Shown here: positions 22,801 through 34,819 of the stretch, piece after piece
How positions within the stretch are numbered: position 1 is the first letter of the stretch
How the letters are laid out: each line of letters opens with the position of its first letter
NCBI GenBank assembly: GCA_004352715.1
Contig: SCFE01000019.1
Span: 194,519-258,518, forward strand
DNA: 64,000 nt
From: Hofstenia miamia
Taxonomy: Eukaryota > Xenacoelomorpha > Acoela
Direction: 5' to 3'
Translations under genes and position numbers: made by a program
The notes under the pieces: generated by a model
The model's input: the letters and a program-made list of their open reading frames with translations, nothing else
What the model was told of the DNA's origin: nothing
Databases searched by the model: none

Positions 22801-25411
22801 TTTCCACTACTTAATGTCCAATCACACGTGAAAAAGCAGCATGGGGTCAAGCGATTTACAGATCATATTTATCATAAAAGAGCTTGACAATAATTGATGC
22901 TATTTCGGTCCTCCAAAGCACATCAAATTGCAAAAAGCAACACATTCCTTCCTATGATTACGTAAATCAACTGTACTTTATTCTGTAGGAACGCAAAGAA
23001 CAATTTTAAAGTAGATTTATATCAAATTGAATACCATGATATTTTAAATTTTGCACTTTTTTGAAATTTCGACATTTTTATATGGTTCACTCAAAATATT
23101 AATACAGACAGATTAAGAAATAATACAACTACTATTCCACTACAGAAAACAGTTTATCGAGCATGTGACACACGATTGTCGAAAGATTAACAAAGTGATT
23201 AAGAAATTTTACATCTCTTTGCAGTTATTATTTCCCATTACTAATATACCACTCATGTTAATTTGATGGTATATCTCAACACATTACAACAGGTTATTTT
23301 AATATTAATCAAGACAACCTTATACAAGAAGTTATTATCTCAAACATAGTAATCCCAACTACCAGCTTCAAGTTTGAATTATCTATGAGAAGACGCTTAG
23401 CCTAACTAAAGCCTAGTTAAAAGGCAGCACATTTATTTTTAATTATATATCAATCCTAACCCTTAATCTGATATTTTGTACATCTCTGTAGCTAGAATAT
23501 TACTATAGCTATCATTTGTTTTCATCATTACCCTAATTATTGAAAAATTGCCTTAATACCGCCTTTCCCATGTCCCCAAAGATCAAACAAAACCTATTAT
23601 CCACAGATTAGATTAATTGAGATTTTTTTTGCAATTCTAAAGCAAAAAGTCTATGAGAAAAATTGTTCTACTTATACAAAAGAACTACTCACTCATAGCA
23701 TCAAGATATGTATCACAGAAACGGAAATAGATATCGGCATTAAAATGTTTGATAAATTGGAAAGAAGGATTCCCTAAGCCAATGTGTATGGATTAGATAG
23801 CTTTTTGTAATCAGATATTAATCATTGTACTGTTTTTTACCAAGACTGCATTACGCGAATGATTCCAACTTAAGTTCCTAAAAACATTTTTGAAAATTAT
23901 ATTTAGCGCTAAAAGTACTTAGAGTCTATTTACAATCTAAGTTGATTATAAATCGTGTCCTATGTCCTATAGTCAATATTTGAGTTCAGTGTGGCCGAAG
24001 CTACATGTATTACTGCTACCTATTTACCAGAACTTTGAATAATAGTAGCCTCAGATTTAAAAATATTTAAATTTCTAGAATATTTTATGTGCATTCATGG
24101 GGCCATATAGTAGTCTAGCGACAAATTTGATAGTTTTCATTCAACTACCTATTATTGTACTTTATGGGGATTTAGATTATGTCTTATATAACCAAGTATT
24201 TCCGATATAGAATCGAGATTTCCTTTTTTAATTAATCAATGAAGTTCAATTAAGCTATTGTCTAACCTGACAGTGTTTTGACAAGTTTGAAGGCCTTTGT
24301 TCTTTTGATAAAGCTAAGGTGAAAATATTAATTCGAATATTAGACGTTTCAATCAACAACGTACTTCATAAAATAGAAGAGAATTTACGAAAGCTGTGAG
24401 AAACTGCTTTGAAATCTTTATAGATTTATTTGTGAAAATTGCATAATATTAAAGATGACTTATCAAAAAGAAAAGAAATAAGAAATGGATTTCATAAAAT
24501 TAAAAAACCCGTTTTACATAATAACCATATCTAGACCAGAGTTTGGAAAAATTTGACTCAAACCAGCCCTACACATGCAGAATTATTTACATTCTGAATC
24601 AATGAGACTATATAAAATTATTAATATTCTGATCCGACCAGAGTCCTACAAAACTAGCATTTGCGCTAAACATTTCATTGATTTTCAGAAACTTGAGTTT
24701 CACTGCAGCCTAGAATTATAATCTATTTTTTAGTTTTGTAATGTTGAAGGCTCTTCCAAAACTGTCATGATGCTTATTTCGCATTTCTTGTTATTGCAGC
24801 AAGTTTCCCGTGGAAAATTTACTCTATGCCACTTCAGTATAAATTTGCATCATCTTAGTTGTTCACAACTCACAGTTACATGTAAATTTTCAATGTTATT
24901 CAATTACTAAAGCTTCAAATTTCTGCAAAATAAGTATGAACCACAACTTTTATTTGAAGTGACCCAATCCAATCATAACTTCAACATATTTAGCACAAGG
25001 CAGTGAACCTAAGCCAACCTCGTCTCGTTTTGACCCGACCCGTTTGCAATTATGATTTAGACAAGGTGTCAATAGCCTGAAATTCAAAATTATATTACTA
25101 TTATTTACTATTGTAAACCTGAATTTTTTGTTGTTAAGTTTTTTTAGTATAATCTAGGCCAGAATTTTCAAAGTTTGCCGTGGATAAGGATGTAGATATG
25201 AATCAATCCGATCCATGAATATCCATTGGGCATGGACTAGAAAATTTATTTTATGAATATCCATGAATCATTTTGGATCAAAAATATAGGCTAATAGATA
25301 AATGTATTTAACCTTGGGTAAATTTTTGAGTAAACTAGATTCGAGTAATTTTCCTGATAGATATGGATTTCACATTAATCGATCTATGCGAATATTTGTG
25401 AATTGGATTAG
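22801..25411. other. AT-rich non-coding stretch
   Basis: No gene, RNA or element recognised. The sequence is uniformly AT-rich with stops in all frames. Confidence 0.5.
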
Positions 25412-25636
25412 ATAATAATAATAATAATAATAAGAGTCAAAAGCAATTTATTGCAAAAAATCTTTGGTACAAGACTATAAACTAAAAACTATTTACAAAA
25501 TAATAGTAACATATACATATATAATTGTGTGGTGTGTGTTTGCTGGGGATTTGTGTGTGTGCATTATATAGGATCATACGGAATTTTTGAAGGAGTGTAG
25601 TGTATTATTGTCATTAAGTATGCATTGCCTGCCTAA
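25412..25636 (-). mobile_element. 3' end of (ATT)n-tailed CR1-like retrotransposon, copy 1
   Basis: Read on the minus strand, it ends GCAATAAATTGCTTTTGACTC followed by (TTA)n (25412-25434), the same tail as the copies ending near 33834, 37660 and 41790. It carries only 3' untranslated sequence with a GT-rich part. The 5' truncation point lies beside another (AAT)n run at 25637-25660. Confidence 0.7.
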
Positions 25637-25659
25637 GAATAATAATAATAATAATAATA

Positions 25660-26942
25660 AAAAATCTTTGAGAAGCTCTTAGCTAAGCAAATTTACGCTT
25701 TTCTCAATGAAAATAGTATTCTATCAGGTAATCAATTTGGATTTAGGCCTAAGTATAGTACAACCGACGCAAATTATCCATTACAGAAAAAGTTAAATCA
25801 AATCTGAATAGCAATTTGTCGACATCTATTGACTTATTGGATCTTAGTAAACTTTTAATTCAATGAATTTTAATATTTTAGAAAGCAAATTGGAAAATCA
25901 AGATTTCAGTAAAAGTGCTAAAATTCTCATTATGAATTTCTTAAGTAACCGAAGACAACGAGTAAAAATTATTAACACTTATTCTGATTATATTACTACT
26001 AATCTAGGTGTTCCTCAAGGAACATTATTAGGGCACGTTTTATTCGCACTGTATGTCAATGATATATCGATTACTTTAAAAAGCGGAACGATCTATCAAT
26101 ATGCGGATAATACATGTAAATTAAGAGAAGCAAAAAATCCATGTGACACAACCAAGTTTTAACAAAAAACATTGAAAATCTTATATGGTATTTTATATTA
26201 AACAAGTTAAAAGTTAAAAGCTAATCCTGATAAAACACAATTTATTATTTTCACACAAAAGCAATACTAAAAAAATTATAATATCAATATTGAAATAAGA
26301 GATAATGAAATTAAGCAAAGATTAATTATTAATTATCTTGGTGTAGTAGAGATTTACGTTTTACTGAATTTTTTTCATCAAAAATCAAAAAAAAGGACTC
26401 TGGTATTAAATATTTATATAATTTTCGCACTGTAGACCAATCCTTTCTCCTTTCAATTCTAAGTGCTTAACTTTTTTGTGCTAAGTAACTTTAATGCAAT
26501 TGGGCAATAAGAACTCTGAATTATATTGATAAGCATAAATCAGTGAGCACTTTATTTTATAAAAGGTGGCAATGTTCTTGCACCATTGTACTTTATCGAA
26601 TATCAAACTCTTTGCATGATATACAATATGTACACAATTCAAAATCTATGCAATTTATTAGCAATTATATAAAAACCAGTGATAGAATCCGCAATGTGCA
26701 TAGTAGTATTAATCTTTCAGATTCATTTTCATTTAAAGCTTCTAGATTATGGAATGACTTAAATCTTGAAATAAAAAAGTAACAAAATTATAAACATTTT
26801 AGAAGAAAAATTATTATCCAAACAATCACTATTAGGAATATCAAAAAAATTAAGCTCATGGACAAATTTCATTTGACATTTGAAATTTACGCCCTTTAAG
26901 TAAGTGAGCTTATTTTTAATTTTGTAAAATACATGTATAGTA
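25660..26942 (+). pseudogene. CR1-like retrotransposon RT, copy 2, truncated
   Basis: The plus strand starts inside RT (IFEKLLAKQIYAFLNEN, then GNQFGFRPKYSTTDA). It continues with FLSNRRQRVKIIN, the GVPQGTLLGHVLFALYVND box and IYQYADNTC, where the catalytic YADD has become YADN, so it would be inactive even without the breaks. Later pieces are ANPDKTQFIIFTQK and, near 26740, FSFKASRLWNDLNLEIKK. Several frameshifts and stops separate them. The 5' truncation coincides with (AAT)n and the 3' end is lost in a 252-N gap (26943-27194). Confidence 0.85.
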
Positions 26943-27194
26943 NNNNNNNNNNNNNNNNNNNNNNNNNNNNNNNNNNNNNNNNNNNNNNNNNNNNNNNNNN
27001 NNNNNNNNNNNNNNNNNNNNNNNNNNNNNNNNNNNNNNNNNNNNNNNNNNNNNNNNNNNNNNNNNNNNNNNNNNNNNNNNNNNNNNNNNNNNNNNNNNNN
27101 NNNNNNNNNNNNNNNNNNNNNNNNNNNNNNNNNNNNNNNNNNNNNNNNNNNNNNNNNNNNNNNNNNNNNNNNNNNNNNNNNNNNNNNNNNNNNN
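26943..27194. other. Assembly gap (252 N)
   Basis: N run between two copies of the same retrotransposon family in opposite orientation, where assembly collapse is likely. Confidence 0.99.
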
Positions 27195-27234
27195 CGAGCT
27201 GAGAGGAATACCAGCATGAAGCTGTGCAAGGTAA

Positions 27235-27236
27235 TA

Positions 27237-27284
<48 letters not shown>

Positions 27285-28473
27285 CAAAGCAATATATTTG
27301 TTAAAAAGTTACAATTAATCTACAAACTAAATATGAAATAGATAATAATACATTTGTGTGTGTGTGTGTGTCTAGTGTAAAAAACCAGTAAATGTCTTTA
27401 GCATGTTTGTGTCTCCGATTGTATTTTGTCGATGTAAAAGTACGATTTTTAATTTTTTTCTAAATTTGTTGTAATTTTTTTCTATTCTTATTTCATTTTC
27501 TAAATCATTCCAAATATTAGAGGCTGCTCGATGAAAGCTAGGATATGAAATACTGCTACAAATAAACTTATGCAATCGAGAATTTATTTTTAAGTAATTA
27601 TCAAGAAAAGAAATTGATTGTCGGCCATATTTATAGTTAAATAAAATTGAAGCTGCATGGAATTGTACTTGATATAGCGGGAATAATATATTATACTTTC
27701 GTCTTTATTCACTAACATGATCATGGATCATGCTTACGTGCAAAATTTAATGTTTTTAAGGACCAATTAAAAGTTTTTGATAACAAATAGCGGCTTTTTG
27801 TATTAAAATTAATGAAAGAAAATGAACGATAACTTAGTTGCGATAAACAAAAGGCATGTAATAATTGAACGTGATAATCTTGCCCTAAATTTCTGAGGTG
27901 GTATAAGTATCTAACGCCAGAAGCCATTGTATCTTTTTTAAGAGAAATTTATCGAATTTTAAATCTTTGTCAATATCAACACTTAAATATGTAACATGAT
28001 CACTTTGTTTTATAGGAGCACTGTTTGCAATTAATTCAATTTTGTTTGTTATTTCTTTTACAGCATTGGGGGAAAATATAATCAATTGAGTTTTTTAAAA
28101 AGTTAATGTTTAATTGATTGGATGTGAAATACCTAGAAAGATTTTCAATATCACTTTGCAAATTTTTGTTCCCTGAATGCATCATTATCTGTATTTATGA
28201 GACACGTGTCATCAGCAAATTGATAAATTTCACTATGGTTTGCATGTTTAATAATGTCATTTACATATATTGCAAATAGAACGGGCCCTAGTACTGTACC
28301 TTGAGGTACTCCTCGATCGGTTGTAATGCAATCAGATTTCATGTTATTCATTAATACGCGCTGTTTTCTATTTTTTAAAAAAACTCATAATTAATTTAAT
28401 TGAATTTTCTTAAAATCAATAATTTTTAACTTTAATTGATAAAATTTCAAAATTGTTCTACTAATTTCTTTGG
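27235..28473 (-). pseudogene. CR1-like retrotransposon RT, copy 3
   Basis: The minus strand encodes RT from the region before the GVPQ box to the C-terminus. Visible motifs are FFKNRKQRVLMNN, DRGVPQGTVLGPVLFAIYV, IYQFADDTCLINT (catalytic FADD intact), MIIFSPNAVKEITNK, then VTYLSVDIDKDLKFDKF, MASGVRYLYHLRNLGQDY, TFNWSLKTLNFARKHDP and, at the end, FHRAASNIWNDLENEIR and NYNKFRKKLKIVLL. The pieces lie in different frames, so several frameshifts are present. The element ends in an (AAT)n tail of about 50 bp (27235-27284). Its 5' end is cut at a (TA)n tract next to a gap. It has the best-preserved catalytic box of the family in this window. Confidence 0.88.
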
Positions 28474-28673
28474 TTATATATATATATATATATNNNNNNN
28501 NNNNNNNNNNNNNNNNNNNNNNNNNNNNNNNNNNNNNNNNNNNNNNNNNNNNNNNNNNNNNNNNNNNNNNNNNNNNNNNNNNNNNNNNNNNNNNNNNNNN
28601 NNNNNNNNNNNNNNNNNNNNNNNNNNNNNNNNNNNNNNNNNNNNNNNNNNNNNNNNNNNNNNNNNNNNNNNNN

Positions 28674-28704
<31 letters not shown>
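28474..28704. repeat. (TA)n microsatellite with internal 180-N gap
   Basis: TA repeats on both sides of the N run, most likely one long unresolved TA tract. Confidence 0.9.
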
Positions 28705-28710
<6 letters not shown>

Positions 28711-30466
28711 TACATATATCAACTCGAAGCATGAGTTACACTGAGTTACACTTATTTATTCAATTTTGCATTTGCTTGCTTCTATTATAAACTGTGTATT
28801 TTAAAACAATAATGATTTGCTAATGCATAAAAGCAAAAATTTAACTTCATGAAGCACAATTATATTTTATAGAATGGAAACAAAAGCATACAAAAATAAT
28901 TTTCGACTTTTCCTAAATTCGGAAAATTATAAATATATTGCTATTTAGGTAATTAAAAGTCAGGTAAAAGAACGAAATGTAGGTAAAGGCCGTCTTCAAA
29001 TATTTGGTTATTGTTAATCTAGATGTTTTCGGAATAATTAGAGATCATTGAATGTAATTGGTAGAAGCTCATAAATATAGAATTTGAGCTACAATTTCAG
29101 TAGAATTTTTGGAAATTTTAGTGAGGAATTTTTATTGCTTAGAAATTCGTACTATTTAATGAGATGTAGAGTTAGACCAGTTGAACACAATTCTGTATTT
29201 TCTTGGTGTAAATAAAAAACAGTATGCATATATTTAGAGTATATATATACATAAAACCTATAATGAACTCATATTTTAGAACAATATACTTACATATGGT
29301 GCTATGCTCAGAAAATGAGGCCATAGATTTGATTATACGTGGTTCATTCCAAAAAAATGAAACAAGACCAAATATTCAAAACAGAGCAATAATTTCAAAA
29401 GTCACAACAATTATCCATTAATGGAATCAGTTTACATAGCAGGCTTGTGAGAAGCTCTCATGGGTTTTCTGTAGCAACGTTATAGTGTAAGTTTCTCGGA
29501 TAAGTTCAAAGGACAAGCCCTATTCTGAATGATCACGAGCATCATGTTTCAAGTGATTAGCAATGACTACAAGCAAAGTCAAATCATGTGTGAACAACAT
29601 TTATATCCAGCCAAACACTTTCACAGAATTAATTCAAATTTCACGTCTTCAGTTCATTGTTACTACTCACTAAATAATGCCAAAATAGGCTTAGAAGTAA
29701 AAAAGTTCTATAGAAAACCAATTTTTTGAACAAAGATTTCCTTTTGTTCCTCGACGATGAACCTCCTCCTGATTTTTAATATCAGGCCCTTTTTTAGGTC
29801 CAGATTTTGTTCATCTTGCCTCAATATTTGATGAAAATGCTCCCATTTTTGATAAAAAACGATGCCCCATGCTCACAAATTCAAAACCCTAATCCAATTC
29901 CAAATTTGACGGATTAAATAAATCGAATGTTAAACCTCTTCAATAACAACGAATGCTAATCTGCCTCGTGTGGCCTTAAAGTTACAAATCGTTTTGTCAA
30001 AATTTGGAAGAATTGACATATCTATGAGTAAATGTTCTCCCATGTAAAACTTTATGTTAACTATTTTTCAATAAAAACTTGCAAATTCTCATCATAACTA
30101 ATATTCAGATAATAAAATGTCTAGAACTTATGGGAGCAATAACTAATCTCTACTATTTCGCTATATTATTGATAGACCATAATGCTTTGTTCAGTAGAGA
30201 GGGGTGAATTGGCCAGTGGGGTAAAGTTTGCAGAAAAGGTTGGTTTATTAATGCGTAATATTTGAAATTTCAAATTGAATTTCTTTCAAAAATATTCTAA
30301 TATGATTGTTAATAATCCAAATGTTTGGTTAATGTTTTTTGAACTCAAATACTGCTTATTTTTTGTAGGTATATTCAGCTTTGAATATTAAATTTTCATT
30401 TCTAACTTTTGCAGGATTCATTTAATTTAAATACATTTCTAAGGGTGACTAGGAAACAATGAAAGA

Positions 30467-30469
<3 letters not shown>
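28705..30469. other. AT-rich non-coding stretch
   Basis: No element or gene recognised. The frames at 29224-29421 and 29529-29729 are short and have no recognisable motif. Confidence 0.5.
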
Positions 30470-30497
<28 letters not shown>

Positions 30498-30500
<3 letters not shown>

Positions 30501-30751
30501 CTCGGTTCATATTATTAAATACACCGCTTTTTATACGTCTCAAAGATTTAATTGTTTTTGTTATTTTAACTAATATTGAAATTTTGTGTTTATAAGTCAT
30601 AAATTTCAAAAACTAATAATTTTTTCCAAGATTTCACACTCTATTACAAAAAAGGCTTTAATAGTTTGTGAAGTCACCTTATATTAAAAATTAATTATAT
30701 CTTTAAAAACTAAATGAAACGTATGTGTATTTATTAATATGAACCGGGCTG
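30498..30751. mobile_element. 254-bp MITE inserted in (TA)n
   Basis: The left end CAGCTCGGTTCATATTATTA is matched in reverse by the right end CAGCCCGGTTCATATTAATA, both followed by AAATACAC-like sequence. TA flanks each end (30496-30497 and 30752-30753), and the left flank is a TA microsatellite (30470-30497). The inside is AT-rich and has no open frame. TA target and ends starting CAG are typical of Tc1/mariner-type MITEs. Confidence 0.85.
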
Positions 30752-31124
30752 TATATATAAAGTGTTAAGTAAAATGATATTGAAATATTTTTTTCTCCAC
30801 ACTCAGGAATTTTGATGTTACATGGGTGGGGTAAAATATGAATATTAGGAATTTAGGCTTGATATTGAAGCCAGTACCAATAAAAAAAGATAATAAATCA
30901 TTTAAATAAGACATTTAACAAATTTAGTATTTTCAATTTTCCTAAGGCTCTTTTATCAGAACTTACGCAATCAAATTGTAAGTCGACTTTCCAATTTACA
31001 TTATCTACCTTAATAGTATTGGAAACTATTTAAGAAAAATTAGATACTATTAATTCTTCAGATTCCACTCATTGACTTTAATTTATTATTCAGAATTTTT
31101 TCATATATTTGCCGACCATCTATC
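30752..31124. other. Unassigned AT-rich stretch
   Basis: Nothing recognisable. It may be the decayed 5' part of the following retrotransposon copy. Confidence 0.4.
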
Positions 31125-31906
31125 ATTTGCATTTAATCAATGTATAATGGAACACCAATTTCTGGAGAACATCTTTGCATAAAAATAGAGATCCCCTTAT
31201 TGCGAAAAATTATAGGCCAAATTCAATAACAATTTTAATAAACAATTCGATAAATTATTGCACATTTTAATCAATCAATACCTTGCATCTGCAAACATCT
31301 TATCATCTAAACAATATGATTTCAGCGCTAAGCATAGTACAAGAAATGCAATTTTTTCAATTACTGAAAAATATCCTCAAGTAAATCTCAAAATAAATCC
31401 AGTTGCATAGCTCTTCTAGATTTAAGCAAAACTTTTAGTTCAATGAACTTTGAAATTTAGGCGATTAAACTTAAAAATTACTGATTTCAACAAAATTCAA
31501 TTAAATTACTTATTATTTTCTTAGAAAATAGAAAACACGTGTTTTAATGAATAATATGAAATCTGATAATATTACAACCTAAAGAGGAGTGTCTTAAGGC
31601 CAAATACTGGGATCAATTTTATTTGAAGTATATATAAGTGACATTATTAAAGATGTAAATCATAGGGAAATATATCAATTCGCTGCCAATACTTGCCTCA
31701 AAAATACAGTTATGATGCATTTAGAGTCACAAAAAATTGAAATTCCTATTTAGTATTTGTCATTCAATCAATAAAAATTTAATATTGAAAAAACGCAATT
31801 CATTATATTCGCCCTCCCTAATTCTGTGAAAAACAAACAATACAAACGAAGCATAGTTTAGTGCCTCTCTATATAAAGTACAATTCCATGCAGCTTCAAT
31901 TATGCC
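31125..31906 (+). pseudogene. CR1-like retrotransposon RT, copy 4, upstream half
   Basis: Plus-strand RT relic with DPLIAKNYRPNSITI (fingers), ALLDLSKTFSSMNFE (the catalytic Asp region LLDLSKAF), a GVS-stop-GQILGSILFEVYI box (from GVPQG) and IYQFAANTCLKNT, where the catalytic ADD has become AAN. NIEKTQFIIFALPNS follows. Stops and frameshifts are many. The copy is interrupted at 31906 by a hAT element and resumes at 33516. Confidence 0.8.
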
Positions 31907-33502
31907 CAGGGCTGCGAGATAAAGATTTTGGCTGAGGGGCCAAGATTGAGAAAAAAAGCCTTAAGATATTTTGCTTAGAAATTTTTCAGGGATGTAGATT
32001 TAAGGTTTGCTGTAGGTATTGGCAATGTTCTATCTTAGAGCGCATCCACGCTAAAAGTTTTTTTAATATTGGTATATAACATCTTTGAAACGTATATCAC
32101 CAAATAAAAGTTTGCTTTTGAAAAGAAAAAACGAATACGTCATTAAACATATTTTTAACTAACAATATAATAATTTAGCTTACATCACTTGTACAATGGG
32201 TAAAATCTTTGGATAGTCTTTCCCTGAAAACTGCCCAAAAGCATTATCTCTATTACCAAATACAAAAGCCATTTGCCATCTCTACTAGGTCTATGCCATC
32301 ACTCTTTTCTTTGTGAAGGGTAAGCAACTTAAGGTGATTTTGTCTTTCTTGGGACATTGTTGTCCTTAGCCAATTCCTTAAGCGACAGAGATAAGAATCG
32401 GAATTTTTGTTGTGGTATTACTTGCTGGCATAATTAGTAATAGCTTTAGAATAGGTATACCTCAGAAATGAAATATGCTATTGTTTCACTCATCATCTTG
32501 ATCAACTCTGTTATAGCCTATATAGAATATTCATCAATCCCATGCAACAGTTCAAATTGTATATGCAGCCGCCTGGGGTCAACATCCCTCTCATAAATTT
32601 TGATAGCCTTATCAATCCATGGTATGATGGGTGTGTCATTGACTGCATTAATTCAAAATTGTTCAATATTCTCATAATTATGATACCCTGGTTGGTGAAA
32701 TCGGGTTTTGATTGAATTAACAATACTATCTTCTGTAATACATTTCCAGGTCAGTGATGCCATAATAACTTTCATCAGCATACCCATTTATGAACCGCCA
32801 AGGTATTTTTCTTTCTTGGTATTGTTGGATCTGAGAGCTCCCATTTTTTTGCTTTTATTGAAATCTCCTGCGACAAAAAAACGAATTTTTTATCTGTTCT
32901 CATTTTTATGGTGTTTTGATGGTGCATTCGGCAAGTATTTTCGCAACATTTGCAAACAAATCAGGATTCTGTATAGTTCTGTGACCTAAGAGGATTGACA
33001 ACACCTTCACTCCAAAATAGCAGTTGAATGTTTTCATTTGAAAATCAACTCCCACACGTAGATGTGGTTGCATTGCCTTGGATTCAAGTGATTCCTGACA
33101 AACATTTTGAAGAGGTAGCCAGTTGTCAATAATATTCTGGAGAAATTTCTTGATCAGATTTGATACTTCCAAAGTTGTGCCCATTATGTTTTTAAAAAAT
33201 GGAATTTTTTTAATCATGTCACCAACAGATAAGTTTAATGCATGGAGAAGTAAAGGAATGCAAAACACGAGCTATTTTGAATAATTATGAGACGAGAGCT
33301 TTACCTAACTTTATTTGAATCATCCCAATGGATAAATAACATGATATTTTAGATATGAAATAAGTAAGTTGCAAGAATGATTATAATTGAAATGGAGTAG
33401 AAAATCAAAAAAATTATGAAAAAAGGAAGCCTAAAATTACAAAAAAGATCAATCATTTATGGGAAAAGTGGGAAACCCTCGCCCTTTAATCTGGTGGCCC
33501 TG
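31907..33502 (-). mobile_element. hAT-like DNA transposon, decayed, nested in a retrotransposon
   Basis: The ends are imperfect inverted repeats: left CAGGGCTGCGAGATAAAG, right (reverse) CAGGGCCACCAGATTAAAG. The retrotransposon sequence continues on both sides when compared with copy 3, so this is a nested insertion. ATTATGCC precedes the left end and ATTATGGC occurs on the right, but 13 bp past the terminus, so the target-site duplication is not clean. A transposase relic lies inside on the minus strand. Confidence 0.75.
32170..33268 (-). pseudogene. hAT transposase relic
   Basis: The best minus-strand frame (32906-33268) contains HALNLSVGDMIKKIPFFKN, then TLEVSNLIKKFLQ, resembling the C-x-H-ALNL region of hAT transposases of the ZMYM/DUF4371 type. 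Downstream pieces (KAIKIYERDVDPRRLHIQFE near 32590 and LLTLHKEKSDGIDLVEMA near 32300) are in other frames. No intact DDE residues can be placed and the N-terminal zinc finger is not visible. It is non-functional. The clade assignment is by resemblance only. Confidence 0.6.
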
Positions 33503-33515
33503 ACACTCAAAGATA

Positions 33516-33834
33516 ATTATGGCTGAGAATCAATGTATTTTCTTTACTTAAAAGTAAATTCACAATCACATAAATTTATTTGCAACAGTATTTCTCATTC
33601 TAGATTTCATCTAGCAGCCTATAATATTTTGAATGATTTAGAAAATGAGATTAGAGTAGAAAAAAATTACAAAAAATTTGGAAAAAAATTAAAAAGTGCA
33701 ATTGTTTTCAGGCACAGTCAGAACATTTATTCTATATATATTTTATTATTATTTTGTAAATACATGTATTTGTAGTTTGTAGTTTTTTACTGTTATTTAT
33801 TTACAGCAATAAATTTGCTTTGACTCTTATTATT
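33516..33834 (+). pseudogene. CR1-like retrotransposon copy 4, C-terminus and tail
   Basis: Continuation of copy 4 after the hAT insertion: SQSHKFICNSISHSRFHLAA, then NILNDLENEIRVEKNYKKFG, then 3' UTR and the tail GCAATAAATTTGCTTTGACT plus a short (ATT)n. It matches the end of copy 3 closely. The next copy begins directly at the tail. Confidence 0.8.
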
Positions 33835-33840
33835 ATCTCT

Positions 33841-34736
33841 AACGTTTTTGCTGGTGCTACGTCCTTGGATGTGGCAAATGCGTTTATAAAAAATAAAAAG
33901 AAAACGCCACTTCATCAACTCTCTTCTTGTCTTAATAAAGAAAACGCCGCTGATGCTCTCCTGCTCCTTTTCAAAAACTCTCTCAGTTCTACATCAGCCT
34001 CTGCCACTAGTCCTACTCATTCACCATTTTCAGAAGAAACTCCATCATACACTCCTCTTAATGTAAAAAACTCCTCATCACCTTCATCTTCTCTTCATCG
34101 ATATGAATCTTTCAGACGATATCATCCAGAAAATCGCTCGCCTCAACCTCAAAATGTCCGTCAACAACACAATCATCTCAAGCATCGTTCATCTGTGAAA
34201 TCTATCAAGCCCGGAACTACCTCTCTCATCATTGGAAGCAGTATCTTGAAGTATATGTCCGTTCTCACAATCTTTTTTCAAATCAAACGACAACAACAAT
34301 TCACTCATATCCTGGTAACAACTCTCATCAACTGTCTAAGATCCAGAATCATCCTACGACGCACATCAACTCCGTCTTCATAAATACAGTCCTCATGATG
34401 CACTCAAATCTACCGACATCAATTTCAACAGAAAACATCAATCATCTTGTATCTTTAATCCATCGAAAATTCACTCCTCGGTTCATCTATTTCCTAGAAA
34501 TTACTCCAGTCTGTAAACATTCTGCTCTACAGAAGAATAATGTCATCACTAGATTTAATGAAGCCTTATCACGTCTCTCTACTAATAAATTCAATGTTAT
34601 TCCAGTCTTCAAAAGCTTTCTGAATTCACCACGAAGTATCAACTCCAACCACTTATCTCGTCAAGGAATTGCTCAAATCACTTTTGTCTTATCAGGATTC
34701 TTCCAGCCTCGCCTAATTTCTCACTCTTCACTTTGA
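33841..34736 (+). pseudogene. CR1-like ORF1 with esterase-like (SGNH) domain remnants
   Basis: ORF1 proteins of CR1-group retrotransposons bind RNA, and many carry an SGNH-type esterase domain. Here a Ser/Thr/Pro-rich, low-complexity N-terminal part (ASATSPTHSPFSEETPS) is followed by TTSLIIGSSILKYM, where GDS of block I has become GSS. Then, in another frame, comes TTIHSYPGNNSHQLSKI, and further NNVITRFNEALSRLSTN, then SINSNHLSRQGIAQ, which sits where the C-terminal catalytic His block (xDxxHLSxxG) would be. At least two frameshifts are present (near 34260 and 34383). The esterase assignment is by motif order and is inference. Confidence 0.6.
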
Positions 34737-34819
34737 ATTCCGAATGTCACCTATCTAAAAGCTGCCAATTCTCCAAATATTCGAACTTTTCTTCCGAAGT
34801 CTCCTTCATCTGAATTATC

